A stretch of DNA of 64,000 bases from positions 124,001-188,000 of the forward strand of contig JADKCA010000003.1 in the NCBI GenBank assembly GCA_016714795.1. Reading direction: 5' to 3'. Shown piece by piece: positions 33,419-42,024 of this stretch (positions are counted from its first letter, which is position 1; every line of letters begins with the position of its first letter). This DNA comes from Sphingomonadales bacterium (lineage in GTDB: Bacteria; Pseudomonadota; Alphaproteobacteria; Sphingomonadales; Sphingomonadaceae). The notes under the pieces are model-generated. The model did not search any database and had not been told where the DNA came from. It saw only the letters and a program-made list of their open reading frames with translations. Both the position numbers and the translations under genes were made by a program.

Positions 33419-35443
33419 ATGATCCGGCCCCTCCTCTCCTTCCTGCTGGTTGTGCTGCTCGGTTCGGCAAGCCCTGCGCTCGCTTCACGCGAGGAAGCGG
33501 CGGCTGCCTACAAGGAAGGCACACAGCAACTGATGTGGGGCGAATTTGCAACCGCACGCGCCACCCTGACCAAGGCCACCAAGGCGGACCCGGACTGGGC
33601 GCCGCCTTATACTGCGCTGGCCATGGCGATGCTCGAACTGGGGGACGGAACCGGCGCGGAGTTGCAGATCAACCATGCCGGAAAGCTGGGCGTCAAACCG
33701 CCTGCAAGCCTCCACCTGCTCGCCTTCGCGCTGGTGCTGCAAGACAAGCAGAATGAAGCGCTGACGCTGCTGGAACGCGGCAAGATCGATCCCAAATACA
33801 AGGCCTATGCCGCGCGCGTTCGTGGCATCATCTATGACCGGATGGGCAATGTGGACGCCGCCGGGGCGGCCTATGACGAAGCGGTCAATGCAGATGGCAC
33901 GATCCGCGGGCTGTGGGGCGATGTCGCCTCGTTCCGCTATCGGCGCGGCGATGTGGCGGGTGCCATCGACGCCGCCGTGATCGAAGCCAAAAACGCGCCG
34001 CGCAGCGTGCGCGCGATGATGATCATGGGAGACCTGATCAGGGGCCGCTATGGACTGATTGCCGCCCTGCCCTGGTTCCGCCGCGCAGTGCAGATCGAAC
34101 CCGCCAATATTGATGCGCTGGGCGAACTGGCGGCCACGCTCGGCGATGCCGGGCAGACGCTGGAAATGCTCACCGTCACGCGCCGCATGATTGCCGCAGA
34201 TCCGAACAACGCCCGTGCGTTCTATCTGCAATCGGTCATGGCGGCGCGCGCTGGCAAATATGATCTGGCACGCAACCTGATGTACCGCACCAAGGGCCGC
34301 ATGGATGAAGTGCCTGCCGCCATCCTTCTCAACGCCGCGCTGGAAATTCACGCCGCATCGCATGAATCGGCGATTGCCCGGCTGGAAAAGCTCAGCGGAA
34401 TGCAGCCGGACAATTTCAAGGCGAAGCGGCTGCTGGGCCTGGCCATGTTGAAAGCGGGGGACGCGCATGGCGCTGCGAGCGTGCTGGCCAGCATCGCGGA
34501 TCGCGGCGATGCAGACAGTTACACCCTCTTGCTGATGGCGCGTGCACTGGAAGCGCAGGGGGACATTGCCAAGGCCGCACCTTATCTGGATCGCGCGCAG
34601 GCCTCTGCGCCTGCTGGTTCCGAACCGTTCAACATCAATGGGGATATGATGCGGATCGCCCGCGCGTCCAACGGGCCGGTGGACAATGCGTGGCAGGCCG
34701 TTCCCTATATCAACAAGCAGTTGCTGGACGGAAATCTGCCCGCTGCCGTGGCGCACGCCCGACGCATGGCCGAACTCAATCCCGGCTCGCCTGCGGCGCA
34801 AATATTGGCAGGGGACGCACTGGCCTTTGCAGGGCAGCATGGCCCCGCCATCGAGGCCTATCGCCGCGCCGCCGATCTGCGCTTTGACGCGACCGTGGCA
34901 CTGCGGATGATCGAGACGCTCAACGTCATGGGTGCGCGCGCGGAAGCGCTGAAGGTGCTCGACTATTATCTCAGCCAGAATCCCCGCTCCGTCCCCGCAT
35001 TGCGGATCGCGGCGGAGCATCTGCTGGATAATGGCCAGTGGGACCGGTCGATTGCCATCCTCACCGGGCTCGACACAAGGCTGGGTGGTCATGATGCGGA
35101 GATCGCCCGCGCGCTCGCCTGGGCTTGGTTCAGCAAGGGGAATAGCGCCAAGGCGCTGGCCTATGCCAGAGAGGCTTATCGCCTCCTGCCGGGCAATGCC
35201 GATACCGCATCGACGCTGGGATGGATCAAATACAAGTCCAGGGATCATCGTGCGGGCAGCTTTGCGCTGCTGAAAAAGGCCAGCCTGCTTCGCCCTGAAG
35301 ATCCGGAAATCCACTTCCTGCTGGGTCAGGCCTTCAAGGATCAGAAGCTGAAGGCGGCGGCCAGGCGTCATCTGGGTTTCGCCGCCAACGCACCGCATTA
35401 TGCCAACGCGGCCAAAGCAAAGGCGCTACTGGCCAAGCTCTGA
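33419..35443 (+). CDS. exported TPR-repeat protein of the XrtA locus (PrsT-like)
   Basis: A 674-residue protein with signal peptide MIRPLLSFLLVVLLGSASPALA and an almost unbroken series of tetratricopeptide-type helical pairs (for example YTALAMAMLELGDG, AIEAYRRAADLRFD, AYREAYRLLPGN-like). The place after prsK-prsR is where the PEP-CTERM TPR protein PrsT occurs. It is shorter than the PrsT proteins I recall, so the name is tentative. It probably scaffolds export or polysaccharide assembly in the periplasm. It starts 17 bases after prsR. Confidence 0.8.
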   Translation: MIRPLLSFLLVVLLGSASPALASREEAAAAYKEGTQQLMWGEFATARATLTKATKADPDWAPPYTALAMAMLELGDGTGAELQINHAGKLGVKPPASLHLLAFALVLQDKQNEALTLLERGKIDPKYKAYAARVRGIIYDRMGNVDAAGAAYDEAVNADGTIRGLWGDVASFRYRRGDVAGAIDAAVIEAKNAPRSVRAMMIMGDLIRGRYGLIAALPWFRRAVQIEPANIDALGELAATLGDAGQTLEMLTVTRRMIAADPNNARAFYLQSVMAARAGKYDLARNLMYRTKGRMDEVPAAILLNAALEIHAASHESAIARLEKLSGMQPDNFKAKRLLGLAMLKAGDAHGAASVLASIADRGDADSYTLLLMARALEAQGDIAKAAPYLDRAQASAPAGSEPFNINGDMMRIARASNGPVDNAWQAVPYINKQLLDGNLPAAVAHARRMAELNPGSPAAQILAGDALAFAGQHGPAIEAYRRAADLRFDATVALRMIETLNVMGARAEALKVLDYYLSQNPRSVPALRIAAEHLLDNGQWDRSIAILTGLDTRLGGHDAEIARALAWAWFSKGNSAKALAYAREAYRLLPGNADTASTLGWIKYKSRDHRAGSFALLKKASLLRPEDPEIHFLLGQAFKDQKLKAAARRHLGFAANAPHYANAAKAKALLAKL

Positions 35444-35465
35444 TCGGGCGTGTTAGGGTGGAGCC

Positions 35466-35882
35466 ATGAAATATCTCCACACCATGATCCGCGTTTCCGA
35501 TCCGGACGCCACCATCCGCTTCTTCAACCTGCTCGGCCTTCAGGAACTCCGTCGTTTTGACAGTGAGGCCGGTCGGTTCACGCTGATTTTTCTGGCAGCG
35601 CCTGGCGACGAATCCGCGCAGATCGAACTCACCTACAATTGGGATGAGAAGGGCTATGGCGAGGGCCGCAATTTCGGCCATGTCGCGTATGCGGTGCCCA
35701 ATATCCATGAGAGCTGCCAGCGGCTGATGGATGGCGGCGTGACGATCAACCGCCCCCCGCGCGATGGAAAGATGGCCTTCGTCCGCTCTCCGGACAATAT
35801 CTCGGTGGAATTGTTGCAGGATGGCGACGCGCTCGAACCCGTCGAGCCATGGGTCTCCATGCCGAATGTGGGGCATTGGTAA
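35466..35882 (+). CDS. gloA: lactoylglutathione lyase (glyoxalase I)
   Basis: A 138-residue VOC-fold enzyme that isomerises the methylglyoxal-glutathione hemithioacetal to S-lactoylglutathione. All four metal ligands are visible: His5 in LHTMIRVSD, Glu in IELTYNW, His in FGHVAYAV and Glu in SVELLQ. One base separates its stop from the gloB start, so the methylglyoxal detoxification pair is co-transcribed. Confidence 0.95.
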   Translation: MKYLHTMIRVSDPDATIRFFNLLGLQELRRFDSEAGRFTLIFLAAPGDESAQIELTYNWDEKGYGEGRNFGHVAYAVPNIHESCQRLMDGGVTINRPPRDGKMAFVRSPDNISVELLQDGDALEPVEPWVSMPNVGHW

Positions 35883-35883
35883 G

Positions 35884-36615
35884 ATGGCGCTGGAAATCAT
35901 CCGCATCCCCGTCCTGTCAGACAATTATGTCTGGATGGCGCATGAGCCGGTTTCCGGTGAAACCATGGTGGTAGACCCGGCGGTGGCCGACGCGGTTCTG
36001 GCGGAAGCCGATTCACGCGGCTGGACCATCACGCAGATCTGGAACACGCACTGGCACCCCGATCACACCGGCGGCAATGCCGACATCAAGGCCGCCACCG
36101 GTTGCACCATCACCGGCCCCGCTGGCGAGGCGGAGCGAATTCCGACGCTGGACAGGACCGTGAGCGAGGGTGACACCGTGGCACTGGGCGGCCTTACAGC
36201 GCACGTTCTAGATGTGCCCGCCCACACTGCCGGGCATATCGCGTTCCATCTGCCGGAAGCCGCTACAGCCTTCACCGGAGACACGCTGTTTGCCATGGGC
36301 TGCGGTCGGCTGTTTGAAGGCGATGCCGCACAAATGTATGCCGCGATGCGCAAGTTTGAAGCGATGCCCGATGAGACTGCCGTCTATTGCGCACATGAAT
36401 ACACGCTCTCCAACGGACGTTATGCCGTGGTGGCAGAGCCGGACAATGCCGCGCTTGCCGCGCGCATGGTGGAGGTGGAAGCCGCGCGGGCAGCGGGTGA
36501 AGCCACTGTTCCGACCAGCATCGGGCTGGAGAAAGCCACCAACCCCTTCCTGCGCGCGATCAGCGTCGAACAACTGGCCGAGCGTCGCGCGGCCAAGGAC
36601 AGCTTCAAGGGGTAA
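35884..36615 (+). CDS. gloB: hydroxyacylglutathione hydrolase (glyoxalase II)
   Basis: A 243-residue metallo-beta-lactamase-fold enzyme that hydrolyses S-lactoylglutathione to lactate and glutathione. The metal motif THWHPDHTGG is intact, followed by VPAHTAGHIAFH, FTGDTLFAMGCGRLFEG and CAHEYTLSN, and the glutathione-contact tail KATNPFLRA. The start MALEIIRIPVLSDNYVW was chosen from family N-termini. Confidence 0.95.
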   Translation: MALEIIRIPVLSDNYVWMAHEPVSGETMVVDPAVADAVLAEADSRGWTITQIWNTHWHPDHTGGNADIKAATGCTITGPAGEAERIPTLDRTVSEGDTVALGGLTAHVLDVPAHTAGHIAFHLPEAATAFTGDTLFAMGCGRLFEGDAAQMYAAMRKFEAMPDETAVYCAHEYTLSNGRYAVVAEPDNAALAARMVEVEAARAAGEATVPTSIGLEKATNPFLRAISVEQLAERRAAKDSFKG

Positions 36616-36619
36616 TAGC

Positions 36620-36663
36620 CGCCTTTGCGAAACCACCCGTTCGCGTCGAGTGGATGCAAGGCG
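36620..36663. terminator. bidirectional hairpin between convergent gloB and sufE
   Basis: CGCCTTTGC (36620-36628) pairs with GCAAGGCG (36656-36663) with one bulge, and an inner CCAC/GTGG can add a second stem. It sits exactly in the 53-base gap between convergent genes. No long U-run follows on either side. Confidence 0.5.
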
Positions 36664-36668
36664 CGTCC

Positions 36669-37076
36669 CTACCCCGCGTAGCGCGCGGCCGTGTCGCGGA
36701 TCAGGGCGATCATGTTGGGAATGCCCTGTGTGCGGTTGGAACTGAGCTGCGCCTTCAGGTTGAATGGCGCGAGCGCGGCCTCCATGTCGGTGGCGACAAT
36801 CTCTGCGGCGGATTTGTCCTGCACACTGGCCAGCACCAGCGCGACAATGCCCTTGGTGATGGCGGCGTTGCTGTCTGCCATGAAATGCAGCCGCTCACCC
36901 TCTCCCGCCGCCGGATAGACCCAGACGCTGGCTGAACAGCCGCGCACAAGGCTGGCATCGGTCTTCAGCGCGTCTGGCATGGGTTCCAGTTCGCGACCCA
37001 GCTCGATCAGCAGGCGATAGCGGTCATCGGGATCGAGGAATTCGAATTCCTCATAAATGTCATCAAGGCTGCGCAT
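36669..37076 (-). CDS. sufE: SufE-family sulfur acceptor
   Basis: A 135-residue SufE protein, which takes persulfide sulfur from the SufS cysteine desulfurase for Fe-S cluster assembly. The acceptor cysteine is in LVRGCSASVW (about residue 69). The C-terminal helix IPNMIALIRDTAARY and FLDPDDRYRLLIELGREL at the N-terminus match the family. suf genes are not adjacent, so it is a detached copy. Confidence 0.93.
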   Translation of the reverse strand: MRSLDDIYEEFEFLDPDDRYRLLIELGRELEPMPDALKTDASLVRGCSASVWVYPAAGEGERLHFMADSNAAITKGIVALVLASVQDKSAAEIVATDMEAALAPFNLKAQLSSNRTQGIPNMIALIRDTAARYAG

Positions 37077-37109
37077 GGAGCGCGGCGATGCGGATGCGGC
37101 TCCGCCCTG

Positions 37110-37712
37110 TCAAGTCGTGACAGGCGCACTGCCCGTGCCAAACAATTTGCGCAGCAAGCGCCGGATCAGGATCAGCCCGAAAATCGCCGCCCCAAGCAGG
37201 AAGATGGCAATCGCAACCGAGGCTTCCGGATTGGTCACTGCGAAATAGGCCATGGTCCCTGTCATCACATCTTCGCCGGTGGAAACGGCCACATTGCTGA
37301 ACGGTTCCGGGCTGGCATTCACGACCGCGCGGGCGCCTGCCTTGGTCGCATGACTGGCCAGCGCCGCGCCGCCGCCGAGCAGCAGGCTGATCACCTGCCA
37401 GGTAGGATCGGACGAATCGACAATCGCCATCGCCAGCAACGCGCCACCAATCGGGCGGATTGCAGTGTGGACTGCATCCCACATCGAATCGAGCCAGGCG
37501 ATCTTGTCTGCAAAAAATTCGGCCACCAGTCCCACGGCGGAGGCACCGATCACCCAGGGGTTGGCCAGTACGTCCAGACTGGCCAGGTTGGACGGCAGGT
37601 CCAGATAGCCGGTTTTCATCGCCAGCCCGGTAGCGAAAACGCACAGATAAAGCCGCCATCCCGCCAGCAGGCTGACACTGCCCGCCACGCCCAGCAATTC
37701 GACAATACCCAT
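37110..37712 (-). CDS. DUF4126 membrane protein
   Basis: A 200-residue protein with about five hydrophobic segments. MGIVELLGVAGSVSLLAGWRLYL, GLVAEFFADKIAWLDSMWD and IGGALLAMAIVDSSDP match DUF4126, whose function is unknown. The start was set at MGIVELL; longer readings have no RBS. It follows sufE on the same strand with 33 bases between. Confidence 0.85.
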   Translation of the reverse strand: MGIVELLGVAGSVSLLAGWRLYLCVFATGLAMKTGYLDLPSNLASLDVLANPWVIGASAVGLVAEFFADKIAWLDSMWDAVHTAIRPIGGALLAMAIVDSSDPTWQVISLLLGGGAALASHATKAGARAVVNASPEPFSNVAVSTGEDVMTGTMAYFAVTNPEASVAIAIFLLGAAIFGLILIRRLLRKLFGTGSAPVTT

Positions 37713-37837
37713 CGCGCCACTCCTTACCCTGCTGCGAAGTCTGAAAGGTGGCACGAAAGCGCAGGCGGTGCAATCTCGCTGGCCGATTGTCCCCTTGCCG
37801 ATTGCAATGTGCAACCGGCCTGCTTAACGTTCACGTC

Positions 37838-38647
37838 ATGATAGAGATGGATGAAAACGATATTCCGCCCGCGACTCCGGCTGCGACCCTGGTTCTGTTC
37901 CGCGATGTGCCGGATGGACCGCCCGAACTTCTGATGGTGGAACGCTCCAAAGGCATGAGCTTTGCCGGGGGAGCCGTCGTGTTTCCCGGTGGCCGTGTCG
38001 ATGCAGATGACCATGCCATCGGCTCGCGCTTCGGACATCTTCATGTAGAGGAAGCCGCAGCCCGCATTGCCGCCATCCGCGAAACAATCGAGGAAAGCCT
38101 GATCCCGGTCGGGCTGGTCGGCTCCGTCTCGGATGACTGGCTGGCGCACGCCCGCACGCATTTGCACGCGCACAAGCCGTTCAGCGAACTGCTCAACACC
38201 ACAAGTCTGGACCTTGATCTGGAGGCGCTGGTGCCCTTCGCCCGCTGGCGGCCCAAGCATAAGGAAGCGCGCGTGTTTGACACCCGCTTCTATGTTGCCC
38301 GCGCGCCAGAAGACCTTCCCCCGCCAGTTGTGGATGACACTGAAAATGTCCGCACCTTCTGGGCCAGCGCCGCGCACGTCATCGATCTGGCGGCGCAGGA
38401 GAAGGTCAAAGTGATCTATCCCACGATGCGCAATCTGGAGCGGCTTGCGCTGTTCGGCGGCTATGATGATGCGCTCGCGCATCTGGAGACCATCGAGCTC
38501 AAGATGATATCGCCCTTCATGGAAGAGCGGCATGACGGGAAATATCTCTGCATTCCCGATGATCAGGGCTATCCGGTGACTGCGGAAAATCTGACGGCGG
38601 CGGTGACCGCTTATGATCCCAACGTCACCCGCACCATGACCAAATGA
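37838..38647 (+). CDS. NUDIX hydrolase
   Basis: A 269-residue protein in which a NUDIX domain occupies residues 8-150. The motif is an extended Nudix box: GGAVVFPGGRVDADD, then after an insertion AAIRETIEESLIPVG. The helix RETxEEs is intact but the spacing between GG and RE is longer than canonical, as in NUDT19/ CoA-pyrophosphatase-like members. The C-terminal half (about 150-269) is an added alpha domain. It hydrolyses an unknown nucleoside diphosphate derivative. The stop overlaps the DUF2177 start. Confidence 0.87.
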   Translation: MIEMDENDIPPATPAATLVLFRDVPDGPPELLMVERSKGMSFAGGAVVFPGGRVDADDHAIGSRFGHLHVEEAAARIAAIRETIEESLIPVGLVGSVSDDWLAHARTHLHAHKPFSELLNTTSLDLDLEALVPFARWRPKHKEARVFDTRFYVARAPEDLPPPVVDDTENVRTFWASAAHVIDLAAQEKVKVIYPTMRNLERLALFGGYDDALAHLETIELKMISPFMEERHDGKYLCIPDDQGYPVTAENLTAAVTAYDPNVTRTMTK

Positions 38648-39051
38648 TCGCGCGCGCGATCATTGCCTATCTCAGCACGGGCTTGGCCTTTGCACTGATT
38701 GACAGTGTGTGGCTGCGCACGATGAACGCCCGGCTTTACCAGCCCGAAATCGGGGAGATGCTCGCACCGGGCTTCCGCATGGGGCCGGCGGTGGTGTTTT
38801 ACCTGATGTACATCGCGGGGATGCTGCACTTTGCCGTGCTGCCCGCACTGAAGAGCGGGCGCTGGCAGGAGGCGCTGATCAACGGCGCGGTGCTGGGGGG
38901 CCTGTGTTACATGACCTATGATCTCACCAACTTCGCCACGCTCAAACTGTGGAGCCTGAAGGTGACTGTGCTCGACATCATGTGGGGCACGGTGCTGACC
39001 GGCAGTGCGGCGGTTGCGGGGTGGTGGCTGACGCGGCTGGTGGGCAAATAA
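38644..39051 (+). CDS. DUF2177 membrane protein
   Basis: A 135-residue protein with four hydrophobic helices. ALIDSVWLRTMNARLYQPEIGEM, FYLMYIAGMLHFAVLPAL, and CYMTYDLTNFATLKLWS fit DUF2177, of unknown function. The ATG overlaps the NUDIX stop (ATGA), so the two are translationally coupled. Confidence 0.87.
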   Translation: MIARAIIAYLSTGLAFALIDSVWLRTMNARLYQPEIGEMLAPGFRMGPAVVFYLMYIAGMLHFAVLPALKSGRWQEALINGAVLGGLCYMTYDLTNFATLKLWSLKVTVLDIMWGTVLTGSAAVAGWWLTRLVGK

Positions 39052-39058
39052 GGGACAC

Positions 39059-40237
39059 ATGATGACAATCTTCGACAATTGGCGCGCCCGCTCTCCCTAT
39101 TATGATGAAACGCATGAATCGCTCGCACAAAGCGTGCGACGCTTCGTTGAGCGCGAAGTGGCCCCGCATATTGATCGTTGGGAAGCCCAAGGCGAACTCC
39201 CGCGCGACCTCCACAAAAAGGCGGCAGAGGCGGGCATTCTCGGTCTGCGCTACCCGGAAGCCTATGGCGGTCACAGCGACGGCTTCGATATCTTCCACGG
39301 CATGGTGCAGACTGAAGAGCTCTCCGCCGTCGGCGCGGGCGGGCTTGGGGCCAGCCTGATGACACATGGCATCGGCCTGCCGCCAATCCTTGCACTCGGC
39401 ACCGAGGCGATGAAGCAGGCCGTAGCTGTGCCTGTACTGGCGGGCGAAAAGATCATTGCGCTGGGCATCACCGAGCCCTCAGGCGGATCGGACGTGGCCA
39501 ACCTCAAGACCAAGGCGGAGAAGAAGGGCGACCGTTACATCGTCAACGGCTCGAAGATGTTCATCACCTCGGGGATGCGCGCCGACTGGCTGACATGCGC
39601 CGTGCGCACAGGCGGGCCGGGTGCTGGCGGCGTCTCGCTGTTGCTGATCGACATGAACAGCAAGGGTGTCTCCCGCAACCGGCTCGACAAGATGGGCTGG
39701 CGCTGTTCGGATACGGCGGCGATCTTCTTTGAAGATGTGGAAGTGCCTGCCGAGAATCTGATCGGGCCGGAAAATGGCGGCTTCATCGGCATCATGCGCA
39801 ACTTCAATTCGGAGCGGCTCGGCATGGCGATGGGCTGCTGCGCGTTCGCGCGAGTCTGTTTGCAGGAAGCGGTGGACTGGGCGCAGCAGCGCGAGACCTT
39901 CGGCAAGCCGCTTGTCGGCCATCAGTCAATCCGCATCAAGCTGGCCGATATGGAGCGCCAGATTGATGCGGCCCAGGCCTGGGTGGATCTCTGCGCATGG
40001 CAGGTGAAGGAAGGCCGCGACCGCCCGGCCGATTTCGCGATGCTGAAAGTCAACGCCACCCGGATGCTGGAAGCCGTCGCGCGCGAGGCCGCGCAAGTGC
40101 TGGGCGGGGCCAGTTACATCACCGGCAGCAAGGTGGAACGCATCTATCGCGAAGTCCGCGTCAACGCCATCGGTGGCGGGTCCGAAGAAATCATGCTTGA
40201 TCTGGCCGGGCGGCAATTGTTCGGCGGCCGCAGTTAA
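39059..40237 (+). CDS. acyl-CoA dehydrogenase
   Basis: A 392-residue FAD flavoenzyme of the acyl-CoA dehydrogenase fold. Family blocks are visible: GITEPSGGSDVANLKTKAE, GSKMFITSGMRADWL, ERLGMAMGCCAFARVCLQEA, QSIRIKLADME and EVRVNAIGGGSEEIMLDLAGRQL. The catalytic base region near IYREVRVN and the ending GGGSEEIM resemble medium- or isovaleryl-type enzymes. Substrate chain length cannot be told. It starts seven bases after DUF2177 and is the last gene of this run. Confidence 0.92.
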   Translation: MMTIFDNWRARSPYYDETHESLAQSVRRFVEREVAPHIDRWEAQGELPRDLHKKAAEAGILGLRYPEAYGGHSDGFDIFHGMVQTEELSAVGAGGLGASLMTHGIGLPPILALGTEAMKQAVAVPVLAGEKIIALGITEPSGGSDVANLKTKAEKKGDRYIVNGSKMFITSGMRADWLTCAVRTGGPGAGGVSLLLIDMNSKGVSRNRLDKMGWRCSDTAAIFFEDVEVPAENLIGPENGGFIGIMRNFNSERLGMAMGCCAFARVCLQEAVDWAQQRETFGKPLVGHQSIRIKLADMERQIDAAQAWVDLCAWQVKEGRDRPADFAMLKVNATRMLEAVAREAAQVLGGASYITGSKVERIYREVRVNAIGGGSEEIMLDLAGRQLFGGRS

Positions 40238-40343
40238 GTCGTTTTTATACAGAGACTTGACCTGGATTAAGGAAATCTGAGCATTTTTGCGGTTAATTCC
40301 GTCTTGGGCATCAACAGGGGCTGCCTGAGAGCTGGAGATTGAC

Positions 40344-41663
40344 GTGGACGTCTGGCACCGCCTTGGCACAGTCGGGTTGAAGCTGGCCTATTTGCATGGC
40401 CAGTCAAATCCCGTGGCCGTTGCCGGGCACATGCTGGAACGGATTGACCGGCTCAATCCCCGCATCAACGTGATTTCGCAACTGGATCGGGATTCGGTGC
40501 TGCGCGCCGCGCATGGCAGCGCATCCCGCTTTCAGACCGACATGCAGCGCCCTCTGGAGGGTGTGCCGATGGCCGTTTCCTCCAACATTGCGGTGCGGGG
40601 GCTGGAAAACCGGGCCGGCATGGAAGCCCGGCGCGGCATGGTGTGCAGCGAGGATGCCGCCGTGGTGACCCAATTGCGTGAAGCCGGGGCTATCCTTCTG
40701 GGCACGCTCGCCATGGACGAAGCCGGAGTGGGCTGTACCGGGGACAATCCCTGGAGCGGCCGAACCTATAATCCGCATGGGGACGGGCTGTCTCCTGCCG
40801 GGGCCATGGGCGGTTGCGGCGCAGCGGTGGCTGCGGGTTTCGCATTGGCCGCCATTGGCGGTGACACATTGGGTGCGACGCGCGTTCCTGCGGCAGCCTG
40901 CGGCGTCTTCGCGTTGCGGCCCAGTCGTGGTGCGATGGATCTTGACGGCCTCTTGCCGCTCAACCCGTCCTTCGATGCGCTGGCAATCTGCACGCGGTCC
41001 ATGGATGATCTATCGGCCATCCTTTCGACCATCGCCCCGCCCGATCTGAACGCTGCACTCAATCCGTTTGAGATCAAGACGCTTTACGAAACCGACGATC
41101 TGGGCCTGAACGAGGATGTGGCCGCACATTATGGCTATGCCCTTTCGCTGCTGCCCGAGGTGCCGACCGATCTGGACTTGCCTGCCCCGCCAACGCGCAT
41201 CGGCAAGGCAGCACGCAATTATACCGATTATTGTCTGGCCGCAGAGCTTGCTGCGCTGGGCGAAGAGCGGTGCGCGCTGCTTTCTGACGCGATGCAGCGT
41301 CGCATTGAACGGGTGCTGAGCCAGAATCCTGAACTGCTCGACGAAGATATGGATGCCTTGCGCCTTGCCGGTCAGGCGATGCGCGAGCAGATTGGCGCTG
41401 ATAATTTGCTGCTTACCCCCGCCATGACACATCCGGCAGACATGCACGGCGCGGACCATGCGCCATCAATGAATGATCTGGCGATTCTGGCTGACGTCTC
41501 CGGCTTGCCCGCAATTGTTTTTCCGGTCGGGATGACAGGGGGCAATCTTCCGCTCTCTCTGCAACTGATCGGGCCGATGGGCAGCGAGGCCCTGCTCATC
41601 GCGCAAGCGCGTATGCTGACAGACCGGATCAGAGGCTATACGCCGCCGCAAAGCTGGTGGTGA
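40344..41663 (+). CDS. amidase-signature fold protein lacking the catalytic triad
   Basis: A 439-residue protein with the amidase signature fold: GVPMAVSSNI (residues 73-82), GAMGGCGAAVAAG (153-165), GGDTLGATRVPAAACGVFALRPS (172-194). The usual Ser-cisSer-Lys triad would be a Lys in GVPxxVKD, Ser in GGSSGG and Ser in GGSIRxP. Here they are Ser79, Ala154/Met155 and Ala178. So the known amide hydrolysis is unlikely; a binding, scaffolding or novel role is possible. Length is normal and the frame is intact. It follows an acyl-CoA dehydrogenase gene by about 106 bases. Confidence 0.87.
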   Translation: MDVWHRLGTVGLKLAYLHGQSNPVAVAGHMLERIDRLNPRINVISQLDRDSVLRAAHGSASRFQTDMQRPLEGVPMAVSSNIAVRGLENRAGMEARRGMVCSEDAAVVTQLREAGAILLGTLAMDEAGVGCTGDNPWSGRTYNPHGDGLSPAGAMGGCGAAVAAGFALAAIGGDTLGATRVPAAACGVFALRPSRGAMDLDGLLPLNPSFDALAICTRSMDDLSAILSTIAPPDLNAALNPFEIKTLYETDDLGLNEDVAAHYGYALSLLPEVPTDLDLPAPPTRIGKAARNYTDYCLAAELAALGEERCALLSDAMQRRIERVLSQNPELLDEDMDALRLAGQAMREQIGADNLLLTPAMTHPADMHGADHAPSMNDLAILADVSGLPAIVFPVGMTGGNLPLSLQLIGPMGSEALLIAQARMLTDRIRGYTPPQSWW

Positions 41664-41757
41664 GATGCGTGCCTGCATGTCCCGTTTTCGGACGCTGGGC
41701 CGTTAACCGAAAAGCACCATTGCCCAAATCGTAAACAATCCGTTTACCGTCTCCCTC

Positions 41758-42024
41758 ATGAGACGCGCACTGGTATTGAGTCACGAAGCCGCAAGGCATC
41801 CGTTCCGCCGCAGCCTTCCGGCATCGGCCTTTTCCATGTCCGATTGGGACGAGGAAGAGGTTGAAGCACCGGAATGTGTCATGGAGCCCCAGCACGACAT
41901 TCCGCTGACGGCCCCGTCTGCCCAGGTCATCCACCGCCTGCGCTGGAAGCCAAGCGAGAACACAAGCTTCTTCGCAACCAGCTTCGCCGCCGGGTTTGTG
42001 ACCTTTTACAGCTTCATCGTCTGA
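41758..42024 (+). CDS. small hypothetical protein with C-terminal hydrophobic segment
   Basis: An 88-residue frame ending TSFFATSFAAGFVTFYSF, a C-terminal membrane-like tail, preceded by an acidic stretch (DWDEEEVEAPE). It overlaps the 3' end of the minus-strand LOG gene by 19 bases. No family is recognised; the orderly composition suggests a real gene, but no strong RBS precedes the ATG. Confidence 0.5.
   Translation: MRRALVLSHEAARHPFRRSLPASAFSMSDWDEEEVEAPECVMEPQHDIPLTAPSAQVIHRLRWKPSENTSFFATSFAAGFVTFYSFIV

Noticed and set aside
33485..35398. A 637-codon minus-strand open frame opposite the TPR protein
   Set aside because: The plus strand has a signal peptide and regular TPR pairs; the opposite reading is Arg/His-rich without any domain.
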